A stretch of 64,000 nucleotides of DNA, taken from assembly GCF_026341125.1 (NCBI RefSeq), contig NZ_JAPEOR010000002.1:1550001-1614000 (forward strand), written 5' to 3'. The notes beneath the pieces are model-generated. The model did no database searches. It saw only the letters and a list, made by a program, of their open reading frames with translations, and was not told where the DNA came from. Made by a program: the position numbers and the translations under genes. The stretch's first letter is position 1, and every line of letters begins with the position of its first letter. The stretch is from Streptomyces sp. NBC_01142. Its GTDB lineage: Bacteria; Actinomycetota; Actinomycetes; Streptomycetales; Streptomycetaceae. Shown here in pieces: positions 53,004-61,852 of this stretch.

Positions 53004-55031
53004 CTACAGATCCACCACGTTCAGTGCGACGTCATTGGAGAGCGTGTAGTAGACACGGGCCCGGACGCGGGCACGCGGTCTGCCGAGCGCCCTCTTGGCC
53101 GCTGCGCGCGCCAGGCTGCCCGTCCGTCGCTTCGGCAGAACGCTCTGAGGGTAGATGTAGATGTCCTTCTTCATCACCACGTCGTCCAGCACCCTGCCGA
53201 TCTTCACCGGCTTGGCGTCCGGCGCATACCGCACGAAGGCGTCCCACACATCGTGGGCGGAGGTCTGGACGGCGGCCGGCGCGGTGGAGGAGAAGGTGAA
53301 GGAGAAACCATTCGCCCCCTTCTGCTCGCCGGGGAAGGAGAGCTCGTCGGAGGGCTTGCCGCGACGGCGCAGCAGCAGCGCCGGCCGGCCGGACACGGTG
53401 GCGGGGCCGAACAGGCTCCCGGACAGGGTGATCCGGGTGCCGTCGACCTGGACGTCGTCGGCCTCCGCATGGACCGGCCTGGACCAGGCGCGCAGCATCA
53501 GGGCGTTGCCCTTGGCCTTGTCCTCGTACGGCAGGAGATTGCGGACGGACTCACCGGGAGCGAGCCGCTCCGCCGCGTGCATCGCGCCGCGCTGGTCGAC
53601 GACGCGGGCGGTGATACGGCCCCGGGCCCCGGACGCCGCCAGTTCGACGAAGGCGTTCCACAGGCCCTCGGGGAACACCTCGTCGGCCGGCACGGTCACC
53701 GATCCGCCGGCGTTGAAGTCGAACGCGCGGACCTCGCCGCCCTTTCCGGTGCGGGTGCACACCAGCCGCGCGCCCCGCTCGGCGCCTTCGGGGAGCGGGG
53801 GCACCAGCGTCAGGGTCAGCGAGCCGTCGGAATCCACCACACAGTCCGCGACCGGCGCGATCCCACGGCCGTTGCCCCGGTGTGCCGCGTCCGCGGCGAG
53901 CTCGTCGAACAGCGCCTCGTACTGCTTGGTGACCACGCCGGGGTCGAACCGGCGCGCGTTGCGCACCGCTGCGGCGCCCATCCGGCGGCGCAGGCCCTCG
54001 TCGTCGATCAGCCGCAGCAGCGCCTGCGAGATCGCCTCGACGTCACCGACCGGGACGAGCAGTCCGTCGACGCCGTCCTGGATGATCTCGCGCGGCCCGT
54101 AGTCGCAGTCGGTGCTGACCATGGGCACGCCGCAGCGCATGGCTTCGACGACCGTCATGCCGAACGACTCGTGGCGGGAGGTGGAGGCGGCGATGGCGCC
54201 CTTGGCCCACTCCGGCTCGATGGGCGAGTGGGCGCCCATGAGGTGGATCTGGTTGTACAGGCCGAGCTCGTTGATGCGGCTGCGGAGCTTGTCGCGCTGG
54301 TCGCCGGAGCCGTAGATCCGCAGCATCCAGTCGGGGCGGAGGGCGACGACCTTGGCGAAGGCGTCGATGAGCACGTGGTACTGCTTCTCCGAGGCGAGCC
54401 TCCCGGCGGCGACGATGGTCTTGCCGGTCCCGTCGGACGGCGCGATCGGCGGCTCCGGAACGCTGTTGGGGATGGCGAGCACCCGGGTGGTGGGCAGCGG
54501 CGTCTTCTCCCGCCAGACCGCCGCGTCGCCCTCGGAGACCGTCACAAAGGCGTCGATCGCATCGAGGTGCTCGTACATCTCCTCCCGCAAGGCGGCCTTG
54601 TGGTGATTGTGCGTCATGTGTTCCTGGCCGACGCGGACTGCACTGGAGGGCGCGAACTGGGCCACATAGGCGACGAGTCCGGGCCGGGTGCCGATCACGA
54701 TGTCGGCGTCGGAGGTGGCGTAGTGCTCGCGGACGCGGTCGTCGACGAGCCGGTTGTACTCCTTGTAGCGGGCCTCGGCGCGCGGGAACGCCGTGGACGG
54801 CTGGGAGAACAGAGGGTTCTGCTTGTCGTCGGCCGGGCTGTCGGGGCGTATGTCGACGAGCGGTACGACGGTGATGCGGGGGTCGATGACGAAAGCGGAT
54901 GTGTCGCGGTGGTGGAAGACCGAGACGATCTCGACCTCATGGCGATTGGCCAGTTCCTCAGCCAGATTCAGCGTCGTGCGGATGGTTCCGCCTATGCCGT
55001 AGATGGTGTGGATGAGGAATGAGATCTTCAT
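53004..55031 (-). CDS. Family 4 glycosyltransferase with C-terminal accessory domain
   Basis: A 675-residue retaining transferase, first gene of the wall-polymer operon. The GT-B core (1-400) shows HTIYGIGGTIRTTLNLAEEL near residue 8, VAAGRLASEKQYHVLIDAF near 205, and the nucleotide-sugar motif ASTSRHESFGMTVVEAM near 290 with its two glutamates. A beta-rich accessory region occupies 400-620 and includes TSAHDVWDAFVRYAPDAKPV near 610, similar to a motif in the GT2 proteins. The end is basic. ATG 55031 has GGAGCACTG. Confidence 0.9.
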   Translation of the reverse strand: MKISFLIHTIYGIGGTIRTTLNLAEELANRHEVEIVSVFHHRDTSAFVIDPRITVVPLVDIRPDSPADDKQNPLFSQPSTAFPRAEARYKEYNRLVDDRVREHYATSDADIVIGTRPGLVAYVAQFAPSSAVRVGQEHMTHNHHKAALREEMYEHLDAIDAFVTVSEGDAAVWREKTPLPTTRVLAIPNSVPEPPIAPSDGTGKTIVAAGRLASEKQYHVLIDAFAKVVALRPDWMLRIYGSGDQRDKLRSRINELGLYNQIHLMGAHSPIEPEWAKGAIAASTSRHESFGMTVVEAMRCGVPMVSTDCDYGPREIIQDGVDGLLVPVGDVEAISQALLRLIDDEGLRRRMGAAAVRNARRFDPGVVTKQYEALFDELAADAAHRGNGRGIAPVADCVVDSDGSLTLTLVPPLPEGAERGARLVCTRTGKGGEVRAFDFNAGGSVTVPADEVFPEGLWNAFVELAASGARGRITARVVDQRGAMHAAERLAPGESVRNLLPYEDKAKGNALMLRAWSRPVHAEADDVQVDGTRITLSGSLFGPATVSGRPALLLRRRGKPSDELSFPGEQKGANGFSFTFSSTAPAAVQTSAHDVWDAFVRYAPDAKPVKIGRVLDDVVMKKDIYIYPQSVLPKRRTGSLARAAAKRALGRPRARVRARVYYTLSNDVALNVVDL

Positions 55032-55412
55032 CAGTGCTCCGTTCGATTCTGCTCGGGGACGAACGGGTAGTCCCGTTGCGGCTCGCAGGCTCTCAATCTC
55101 TTGGCCTGGCGAGGGCATCTTCAGCCGAGATTTTACGGCATGTCCGATGTTGTCCGCCCTGTCACGAAATGACCCGTAACAGGGTGAGCAACCCCGCCAT
55201 CAACCAGAAGAGACGGGTAACAGCGACGAAGGGTTGCGTGTTCATCCGGCCCGGAAGCGCCGGCCTGCTCGATCCGCAGGTCATCGCCTCCGGCAACAGG
55301 CCGACGTGGCCGAAAACCAGCCGCTCGGGGCAGCCAAAAGGCGCCTCCCCGCGCGCGGGGAGGCGCCTGATCCATGGACGCGCGTCACGGCCCCGAGAGG
55401 GCCCGACGGGGC
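55032..55412. other. Gap between the wall-polymer operon and obg
   Basis: 381 bases expected to contain the promoter of the minus-strand operon. Apart from the obg terminator at 55339-55368 no signal is clear. Confidence 0.6.
55339..55368 (-). terminator. Terminator of obg
   Basis: Perfect 15-bp palindrome AGGCGCCTCCCCGCG and its complement, followed on the minus strand by TTTT. Confidence 0.9.
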
Positions 55413-56849
55413 CTAGAAGGGCTTGAAGCCCTCGAACTCCTGCTGGGCCTCGTCCCGCTCCGCCTCGCGGTCACGACGACGCTGCTCCGCCGGACGCGGA
55501 GCCTCCAGACGGTGGTCCTCACCGCGCCGGCCGAGCATTTCCGCGCCCGCCATCATCGTGGGCTCCCAGTCGAAGACGACCGCGTTCTCCTCGGGGCCGA
55601 TCGCCACGCCGTCGCCCGACCGGGCGCCGGCCTTCATCAGCTGGTCCTCGACGCCGAGGCGGCTGAGGCGGTCGGCGAGGTAGCCGACGGCCTCGTCGTT
55701 GCTGAAGTCGGTCTGGCGGACCCAGCGCTCCGGCTTCTCACCGCGCACGCGGAAGATGCCGTCCTCCTCCTGCTTGACCGTGAAGCCCGCGTCGTCGACC
55801 GCCTTCGGGCGGATGACGATCCGGGTCGCCTCCTCCTTCGGCTTGGCCGCGCGCGCCTCCGCGATGATGCCGGCGAGGGCGAAGGAGAGCTCCTTCAGAC
55901 CCGTACGGGCGACGGCCGAGGCCTCGAAGACGCGGTAGCCGCGCGCCTCCAGGTCCGGGCGGATCATGTCCGCGAGGTCCTGGCCGTCCGGGATGTCGAT
56001 CTTGTTGAGAACGACGATCCGGGGCCGGTCGTCCAGCCCGCCGTACAGCCTGAGCTCGTCCTCGATCATGTCCAGGTCGGAGACCGGGTCACGGTCGGAT
56101 TCGAGCGTCGCCGTGTCCAGCACATGCACGAGCACCGAGCAGCGCTCGACATGGCGCAGGAACTCCAGGCCGAGCCCCTTGCCCTGGCTGGCGCCCGGGA
56201 TCAGGCCGGGGACATCCGCGATGGTGTAGACGGTCGATCCGGCGGTGACCACGCCCAGGTTCGGTACCAGCGTCGTGAAGGGGTAGTCCGCGATCTTCGG
56301 CTTGGCGGCGCTCAGCACCGAGATCAGCGAGGACTTTCCGGCGCTCGGGTAGCCGACCAGCGCCACATCGGCGACGGTCTTGAGCTCCATGACGACGTCA
56401 CGGGCCTCACCCGGCTCGCCGAGCAGGGCGAAGCCGGGGGCCTTGCGGCGGGCGGAGGCCAGCGCGGCGTTACCGAGGCCGCCGCGGCCGCCCTGACCGG
56501 CGACGAAGGTGGTGCCCTCGCCGACCAGGTCGGCGAGCACATTGCCCTGCTTGTCGAGGACGACGGTGCCGTCGGGGACGGGCAGGACCAGGTCCTGGCC
56601 GTCCTTGCCGGAGCGGTTGTCGCCGGCACCGGGCGCACCGTTGGTGGCCTTGCGGTGCGGGCTGTGGTGGTAGTCGATCAGCGTGGTCACCGACTGGTCG
56701 ACGACCAGGATGACGTCACCGCCACGGCCACCGTTGCCGCCGTCGGGTCCGCCGAGCGGCTTGAACTTCTCCCGGTGAACGGAGGCGCAGCCGTGGCCTC
56801 CGTTACCCGCGGCGGCATACAGCTCAACGCGGTCCACGAAGGTGGTCAT
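55413..56849 (-). CDS. obg: Obg/CgtA GTPase
   Basis: A 478-residue ribosome-associated GTPase, in Streptomyces linked to the onset of sporulation. The Gly-rich Obg fold (residues 2-157) starts [20 protein letters not shown]. The G domain has [15 protein letters not shown] near 166, [15 protein letters not shown] near 212 and [10 protein letters not shown] near 286. A C-terminal OCT domain with [17 protein letters not shown] and a charged tail complete it. ATG 56849 has GGAGG. Last gene of the rplU-rpmA-obg operon. Confidence 0.97.
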   Translation of the reverse strand: MTTFVDRVELYAAAGNGGHGCASVHREKFKPLGGPDGGNGGRGGDVILVVDQSVTTLIDYHHSPHRKATNGAPGAGDNRSGKDGQDLVLPVPDGTVVLDKQGNVLADLVGEGTTFVAGQGGRGGLGNAALASARRKAPGFALLGEPGEARDVVMELKTVADVALVGYPSAGKSSLISVLSAAKPKIADYPFTTLVPNLGVVTAGSTVYTIADVPGLIPGASQGKGLGLEFLRHVERCSVLVHVLDTATLESDRDPVSDLDMIEDELRLYGGLDDRPRIVVLNKIDIPDGQDLADMIRPDLEARGYRVFEASAVARTGLKELSFALAGIIAEARAAKPKEEATRIVIRPKAVDDAGFTVKQEEDGIFRVRGEKPERWVRQTDFSNDEAVGYLADRLSRLGVEDQLMKAGARSGDGVAIGPEENAVVFDWEPTMMAGAEMLGRRGEDHRLEAPRPAEQRRRDREAERDEAQQEFEGFKPF

Positions 56850-56968
56850 GGGTGTGCCTCCAGTACGTACGTCATGTCTGTCTATCAACACGCGAAAGGC
56901 GGACCCGCTTCCCGTTGCCGGGAAGTGAGGTCCGCCCTCGCGAAGAAAACCGCTCTACGGGTACCGAA

Positions 56969-57226
56969 TTACTCGGCGACCGGAACGATGTTCACGACCT
57001 TGCGGCCGCGGTGGGTGCCGAACTGCACCGCACCGGGGTTCAGCGCGAAGAGGGTGTCGTCGCCACCGCGACCGACGCCCGTACCCGGGTGGAAGTGGGT
57101 GCCGCGCTGGCGGACCAGGATCTCACCGGCGAGAACGACCTGACCGCCGAAGCGCTTCACGCCGAGCCGCTGAGCATTGGAGTCGCGACCGTTCCGAGTG
57201 GACGATGCGCCCTTCTTGTGTGCCAT
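56969..57226 (-). CDS. rpmA: 50S ribosomal protein L27
   Basis: An 85-residue bL27: starts [20 protein letters not shown], with the conserved N-terminal tail that reaches the peptidyl-transferase centre and no cleavable N-terminal extension. The motif [20 protein letters not shown] is intact. It lies 14 bases from rplU and 119 bases before obg. Confidence 0.98.
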   Translation of the reverse strand: MAHKKGASSTRNGRDSNAQRLGVKRFGGQVVLAGEILVRQRGTHFHPGTGVGRGGDDTLFALNPGAVQFGTHRGRKVVNIVPVAE

Positions 57227-57240
57227 CTCTCCTCAGTCCC

Positions 57241-57561
57241 TTACTTCGCAGCCGTGGGGATGCCGGTGACCTTGATCGCCGTGTACTGCTGGCGGTGACC
57301 CTGGCGACGGCGGTAGCCGGTCTTGTTCTTGTAGCGAAGGATGTCGATCTTCGCGCCCTTGTGGTGGTCCACGACCTCGGCCGTGACCTTGATACCGGCC
57401 AGCACCCACGGGTCGCTGGTCACAGCGTCGCCGTCGACAACGAGCAGGGTCGAGAGCTCGACCGTGTCGCCAACCTGGGCAGTGGAAATCTTGTCAACCT
57501 CAACGATGTCGCCGACAGCAACCTTGTGCTGGCGACCACCGCTGCGCACGATGGCGTACAC
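57241..57561 (-). CDS. rplU: 50S ribosomal protein L21
   Basis: A 106-residue bL21 with [20 protein letters not shown] at the N-terminus and [20 protein letters not shown] near the C-terminus, the typical RNA-binding end. GTG 57561 is the start, with a GAGAGAGA purine run upstream. First gene of the rplU-rpmA-obg operon. Confidence 0.98.
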   Translation of the reverse strand: MYAIVRSGGRQHKVAVGDIVEVDKISTAQVGDTVELSTLLVVDGDAVTSDPWVLAGIKVTAEVVDHHKGAKIDILRYKNKTGYRRRQGHRQQYTAIKVTGIPTAAK

Positions 57562-57932
57562 GCGGGTCTCTCTCTCGCTCGGAACCGGAGCCCCTGATGC
57601 CAGCCGCTCACACGGGCCGGGGCCCGGGATGATCCGAATGGACGAGCGGCCTCTCCCGGCGGACCGGGAGGGAGTTGCTCAGGGGTAGGCGCACGGAAAC
57701 ACGCCGAGGGTCAAGGCTACGGGCCGCCGCCCGGCGGGTCAAACCGGGTCCTGCCGCCCCTCGGCGCGACCTTCCGGGTGACCTTCCCACCCGCCGTCCG
57801 AGTGACCTTCAGTGCGCCCCTCCGGCCGGACCCGCCGCACCCGGCAGAAGATCACCGCAGCGACGCAACGCCGACCACGGGAACTCCCTCTACACATTTA
57901 CTTCACTCCGCCTTTTCATCCTGGGGATTCCT
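57562..57932. other. Divergent gap rplU / GT2-3
   Basis: 371 bases holding the promoters of rplU (minus) and GT2-3 (plus). A TTGACC hexamer on the minus strand at 57714-57709 may be the rplU -35, but the -10 spacing is poor. A small CTCCC/GGGAG hairpin lies near 57655-57672. Confidence 0.5.
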
Positions 57933-59873
57933 GTGATCAAGGTCAGCGTCGTCGTGCCCGTGTACAACGCGGGCCGGTATCTGGACGACTGTGCCCCTTC
58001 ACTGCTGGGCCAGAGCCTCGGCCCCGACACCTACGAGGTCATCTACGTCGACGACGGCTCCACGGACGACAGCGTGGGACGGCTGGAGAAACTCGCCGCC
58101 GAGCACTCCCACGTACGTATCCACACGCTGCGGAACTCCGGCTGGGCCGGCAAGCCGCGCAACGTGGGGATCGAGCTCGCCCGCGGCGAGTACGTGCACT
58201 TCGTCGACCAGGACGACCTTCTGGGGACCGAGGCCCTGGAGCGGATGCACGACCTCGCCGTGCGCAACCGCTCCGACGTCGTCCTCGGCAAGGTCTCCAG
58301 CACCATGGTCCGGCCCAAGAGCGTGCACAAGCGCACCGTCGAGTCGTGCACGGCCGACAATTTCCAGCTGATGGAGACCCTCACCCCGCACAAGATGTTC
58401 CGCCGGGAGTTCCTTCTTCAGCACGGGCTGCGCTTTCCCGAAGGCCCCTGGATCCTCGAGGACATGCCCTTCGTCATCGCCGCCTACCTCAAGGCCGAGC
58501 GGATCTCGATACTGGGCGACTACCCCTGTTACTACTGGCTGAAGCGGGACGACGGCGGCAACAACACCGGGGCGATGTTCAGCGACCGCCACGACTTCTT
58601 CGGGAACCTCCGGCACGCCATTCGTACGGTCAAGGAGCACACCGAGCCCGGCGAACGGCAGAACGGGATGCTGCACCGCCTCTACCGCGCCGAGGTCCTG
58701 CAGCGGGTCAGCGAGGGCGAGGTGCTGAACCTCGATCCCGAGGAGCGGCAGCGCCGGTACGAAGCGGCCCGGGCGCTGGCCGTCGAGGAGTTCCCGCCCG
58801 GCGTACGGGACGCCTTCGCCGCCGTGACCAAGCTGCGCGCGACGCTGCTCGAGCAGGGGCGGCTGGACTCTCTCATCGCGCTGGCCGACCGGATCCGGCA
58901 GGTCAGGGCCCATACGGAGGTCAGCGCCCCGCGCTGGCAGGACGGCGAGTTCCGCGCCGAGGTCCGGCTGAGCCTGCTGCGTCCCGACGGCGAGGCGCTG
59001 GTTCTGGTGGAACAGGACGGCCGTCTGCTGCTCGACCCCGAGCTGCTGCGGGACCTTCCCGGAGTCGGCGACTGGGAGGTCGAGGACCCCATGAGCCACG
59101 CCTACGCGGAATTCATCGTCAAGGACCGTGACCGCGAGGACTGGTGGTTCCCCGAGGGGGAACTGGACATCCGGCTCGAGCCGCTGGGTGAAGGACGCAG
59201 CCGTCTCGTCGCCGCGGGGACACTCCGCATCGATCCCCTCGCCCTGGCCGGCGGCCGCCCGCTGCAGAACGGCCCGCATGACGTCTGGGCCTACTTCCAG
59301 CTCCTCGGGATCGGCCGGCAGCCCCGCCTCGGCGGTCAGGCGGCCGATCCCGGCAAGGGCGTCGGGGCGGCCGGTCCCGCTCTGGTCGGTGCATCCGCCA
59401 GGATCGCCATCCCGTACTGGACCAAGGGCGGGCAGCTCGCCGTCGACATGGACGAGCGGCTGCGCCGCCTGGGCACCGAGCTGGCCGCGGGCGGGAGCAA
59501 GGCCGTCGGCGAGCGCCCGCGCGGGGGGCGGGCGTCGCTGCCGCTGTCCATGACCGCCGCCACGGGCACCGGACCGCTCGCGCTCGAGGTCCGCATCGGC
59601 ACGGGCGCGGCCGCCCGAGTGGTCTCCGCGGTCGTCACCGCCGGCGTGCGGTGCGCCCTGTCGGTGGCCGACCGGATCGGCCTGCCCGACGGACAGCATC
59701 CCGTCACCCTGCTGACCGCCACAGCCCCCACCGCCAAGACCGGGCAGTTCGCCACCGCTGTCGTACGGCGCGGCCGGGTCGTACGGCTCCGGGGCCCGGC
59801 TGCCGCCGCGCCCCGGCCGCGGGCGGCCAGGCGCATAAGACGCAGGCTGCGGCGCGTACTGAAGCGGCACTGA
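57933..59873 (+). CDS. TarS/TarP-like family 2 glycosyltransferase (GT2-3)
   Basis: A 646-residue enzyme with the same order of motifs as GT2-1: VSVVVPVYNAGRYLDDC, VDDGSTDDSV, NSGWAGKPRN, VDQDDLLGTEALE near 90, TLTPHKMFRREFL, WILEDMPFVIAAYLKAE near 175 and CYYWLKRDDGGNN. The accessory half carries NGPHDVWAYFQLLGIGRQPR near 446. The last 40 residues are arginine-rich, perhaps for membrane or polymer binding. GTG 57933 is used. It lies between rplU and rne, convergent with GT2-4. Confidence 0.9.
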   Translation: MIKVSVVVPVYNAGRYLDDCAPSLLGQSLGPDTYEVIYVDDGSTDDSVGRLEKLAAEHSHVRIHTLRNSGWAGKPRNVGIELARGEYVHFVDQDDLLGTEALERMHDLAVRNRSDVVLGKVSSTMVRPKSVHKRTVESCTADNFQLMETLTPHKMFRREFLLQHGLRFPEGPWILEDMPFVIAAYLKAERISILGDYPCYYWLKRDDGGNNTGAMFSDRHDFFGNLRHAIRTVKEHTEPGERQNGMLHRLYRAEVLQRVSEGEVLNLDPEERQRRYEAARALAVEEFPPGVRDAFAAVTKLRATLLEQGRLDSLIALADRIRQVRAHTEVSAPRWQDGEFRAEVRLSLLRPDGEALVLVEQDGRLLLDPELLRDLPGVGDWEVEDPMSHAYAEFIVKDRDREDWWFPEGELDIRLEPLGEGRSRLVAAGTLRIDPLALAGGRPLQNGPHDVWAYFQLLGIGRQPRLGGQAADPGKGVGAAGPALVGASARIAIPYWTKGGQLAVDMDERLRRLGTELAAGGSKAVGERPRGGRASLPLSMTAATGTGPLALEVRIGTGAAARVVSAVVTAGVRCALSVADRIGLPDGQHPVTLLTATAPTAKTGQFATAVVRRGRVVRLRGPAAAAPRPRAARRIRRRLRRVLKRH

Positions 59874-59883
59874 ACTCCCCTGC

Positions 59884-59919
59884 CCGCCCGCCCGGTTCAC
59901 GCACTGACCGGACGGGCGG
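59884..59919. terminator. Terminator between convergent GT2-3 and GT2-4
   Basis: Arms CCGCCCG/CGGGCGG and CCGGT/ACCGG with one mismatched pair between them, 11 bases after the GT2-3 stop. Confidence 0.7.
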
Positions 59920-59974
59920 ACTGCGGGGGCTGGGGGGACTGCGCGCCTTTCGGCGTACGGCCGGGCCTTCGCCG

Positions 59975-61666
59975 TCAGCCGCGCAGCCGGCGGAGCACCG
60001 AGGCGGCGAGCCGGCGAACCGTCCGGCGCGGCCCCTTCGGCAGCGTCCGCAGACCGGCACGGTAGAGGCGACGGGCGCCGGTGGGCGGGGCCACGACCGG
60101 GACCGGGGAGGGCGCCGGGCGCGGGGAGGGCGCGGGTGCCGGATTCCTGACCACCAGGCGCAGCTGCTTGCCCGGCCCCGACCAGGTGGCCGTCACCGTA
60201 CGGCCGGTCCCGCCCAGCTCCGTAGCGCCCACGGGTGTGCGCTGCTGGGAGTCGGCCGGGTTGAGCCGGGGCCGGCGGCCGACACCCAGCACCTGGCCCC
60301 CGAGCCAGATGTCGTACGAGCCCGGCAGCAGCGGCTGCCCGCCGGCCAGGGTCAGCGGGTCGATGACCGCCACCCCCTCGACGACGACCTGGCTCCGGCC
60401 CTCGCCGAGCGACTCCAGACGGGGAACCAGCTCACCCTCGGGGAACCACCACAGATTGCGGTCCCGGTCGTGGACGATCAGCTCTCCGTAGGCGTACGAG
60501 AGCGGATCCGCGACCGGCAGAGCGGCCGCGCCCGGGATGCCGTCGGTGAACTCCGGGTCCAGGACGAGGCTTTCGCCCTGCTCGACGAGTGCCAGTGGTC
60601 CGACGCCCTCACGGTGCAGGGTGAGGCGGACCTTCATCGACAGCGTGCCGTCCTCGCGCCAGCCGAGGTCCGCGATGTCGAGGTGCGGCCTGACGTCCGG
60701 CAGCCGGCGGCCCAGTTCGAGCAGACCGTCGGGCCTGCCGTCCTCCAGCAGGGTGGCCCGCAGCTTCTGCACGGCGGGCATCCCTTCGCGCACTCCGGGC
60801 GGGAAGCACTCGAGCGCGACGGCACGGACGAGTTCGTACGCCTCCTGGCGCTCCTCCTCTCCGGCGTCGACGATGAACGGATCGCCCACCCGGGACAGGG
60901 TCTCGACACGGTAGAGACGGCGCAGCAGATGGTCCTGGAGGGCGCCCGGGTCGGTGGCGTCCCTGAGCGCACCGATGATGAGGCGCAGCCGGTCGTAATG
61001 CCCGGCGAGATCGAAGGCGGCCGTGCTGTTGTTGCCGCCGTCCTCGCGCCGGTTCCAGAAATAGCAGGGGTAGTCGGCGAGCACGGAGACGGTTTTCGCC
61101 AGCGGATAGGCGCGGGCCATGAAGAGCAGATCCTCCATGCGCCAGTAGCCCTCGGGAAAGCGAATGTCGTGTTCGCGCAGGAAGTCCCGGCGGAAGAGGC
61201 GGTGGGCGGTGAGGGTCTCGATCAGCGGCGCGTCGGCGACGGTGCAGCTCTCGATGGTGCGCTTGAAGACATTGCTCGGGCCGACCATGGTGCCGGCCAT
61301 CTTCCCCAGGACGATGTCGGAGCCGTTGCGCTGCGCCAGGCCGTAGAGGCGTTCGAGGGCTTCGGGGGCCAACTCATCGTCCTGATCGACCAGTTGTATG
61401 TACTCACCGCGGGCCATCTCGATGCCGACATTGCGGGGCTTCCCCGGCCAGCCCGAGTTCTCCTGGTGGTGGACGCGCACATTCGGGTGCTCGGCGGCGA
61501 GCCGGTCGAGGCGTTCCGCGGAGCCGTCCGTGGAACCGTCGTCCACGTAGATGATCTCGAATTCACCCGGGTCGAGAGTCTGCCCGATCAGCGAGGGAGC
61601 GCAACGCTCGAGATAGGGGCCCGCGTTATAAACGGGCACGACAATGCTGACTCTGAGCGTATTCAC
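59975..61666 (-). CDS. TarS/TarP-like family 2 glycosyltransferase (GT2-4)
   Basis: A 563-residue enzyme. GT-A motifs: VSIVVPVYNAGPYLERC, VDDGSTDGSAE, NSGWPGKPRN, VDQDDELAPEALE near 92, WRMEDLLFMARAYPLAKT near 175, CYFWNRREDGGNN. The accessory domain includes GSYDIWLGGQVLGVGRRPR near 450, followed by a Pro/Ala linker and a basic C-terminus. GTG 61666 is preferred because GGGGGA lies just before it; GTG 61678 would add four residues. Upstream lies an 11-bp AT-rich palindrome. Its direction is that of rne, but a strong hairpin separates the two. Confidence 0.9.
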   Translation of the reverse strand: MNTLRVSIVVPVYNAGPYLERCAPSLIGQTLDPGEFEIIYVDDGSTDGSAERLDRLAAEHPNVRVHHQENSGWPGKPRNVGIEMARGEYIQLVDQDDELAPEALERLYGLAQRNGSDIVLGKMAGTMVGPSNVFKRTIESCTVADAPLIETLTAHRLFRRDFLREHDIRFPEGYWRMEDLLFMARAYPLAKTVSVLADYPCYFWNRREDGGNNSTAAFDLAGHYDRLRLIIGALRDATDPGALQDHLLRRLYRVETLSRVGDPFIVDAGEEERQEAYELVRAVALECFPPGVREGMPAVQKLRATLLEDGRPDGLLELGRRLPDVRPHLDIADLGWREDGTLSMKVRLTLHREGVGPLALVEQGESLVLDPEFTDGIPGAAALPVADPLSYAYGELIVHDRDRNLWWFPEGELVPRLESLGEGRSQVVVEGVAVIDPLTLAGGQPLLPGSYDIWLGGQVLGVGRRPRLNPADSQQRTPVGATELGGTGRTVTATWSGPGKQLRLVVRNPAPAPSPRPAPSPVPVVAPPTGARRLYRAGLRTLPKGPRRTVRRLAASVLRRLRG

Positions 61667-61724
61667 GAATTCCCCCACCAGGTTCCGCTACATGACCATT
61701 GGCGTTGCACGCCAGATAAACACC

Positions 61725-61753
61725 ATAACGGAAATCACCCCTATTTCCGTTAT
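61725..61753. promoter_or_regulatory. AT-rich 11-bp palindrome upstream of GT2-4
   Basis: ATAACGGAAAT (61725-61735) and ATTTCCGTTAT (61743-61753), 7-base spacer, about 60 bases before the start. Operator or second terminator for rne. Confidence 0.5.
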
Positions 61754-61790
61754 CGTTTTATGAACAGAAGCTCACCGACCCCCACAACCC

Positions 61791-61826
61791 GGCGATGGGC
61801 CCCCCTCGAAAGGGGGGCCCATCGCC
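61791..61826 (-). terminator. Terminator of rne
   Basis: 16-bp perfect stem GGCGATGGGCCCCCCT and its complement around a 4-base CGAA loop, after the rne stop. Confidence 0.9.
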
Positions 61827-61852
61827 GTGCTGCTATCGGTGGAACTTGTGCC

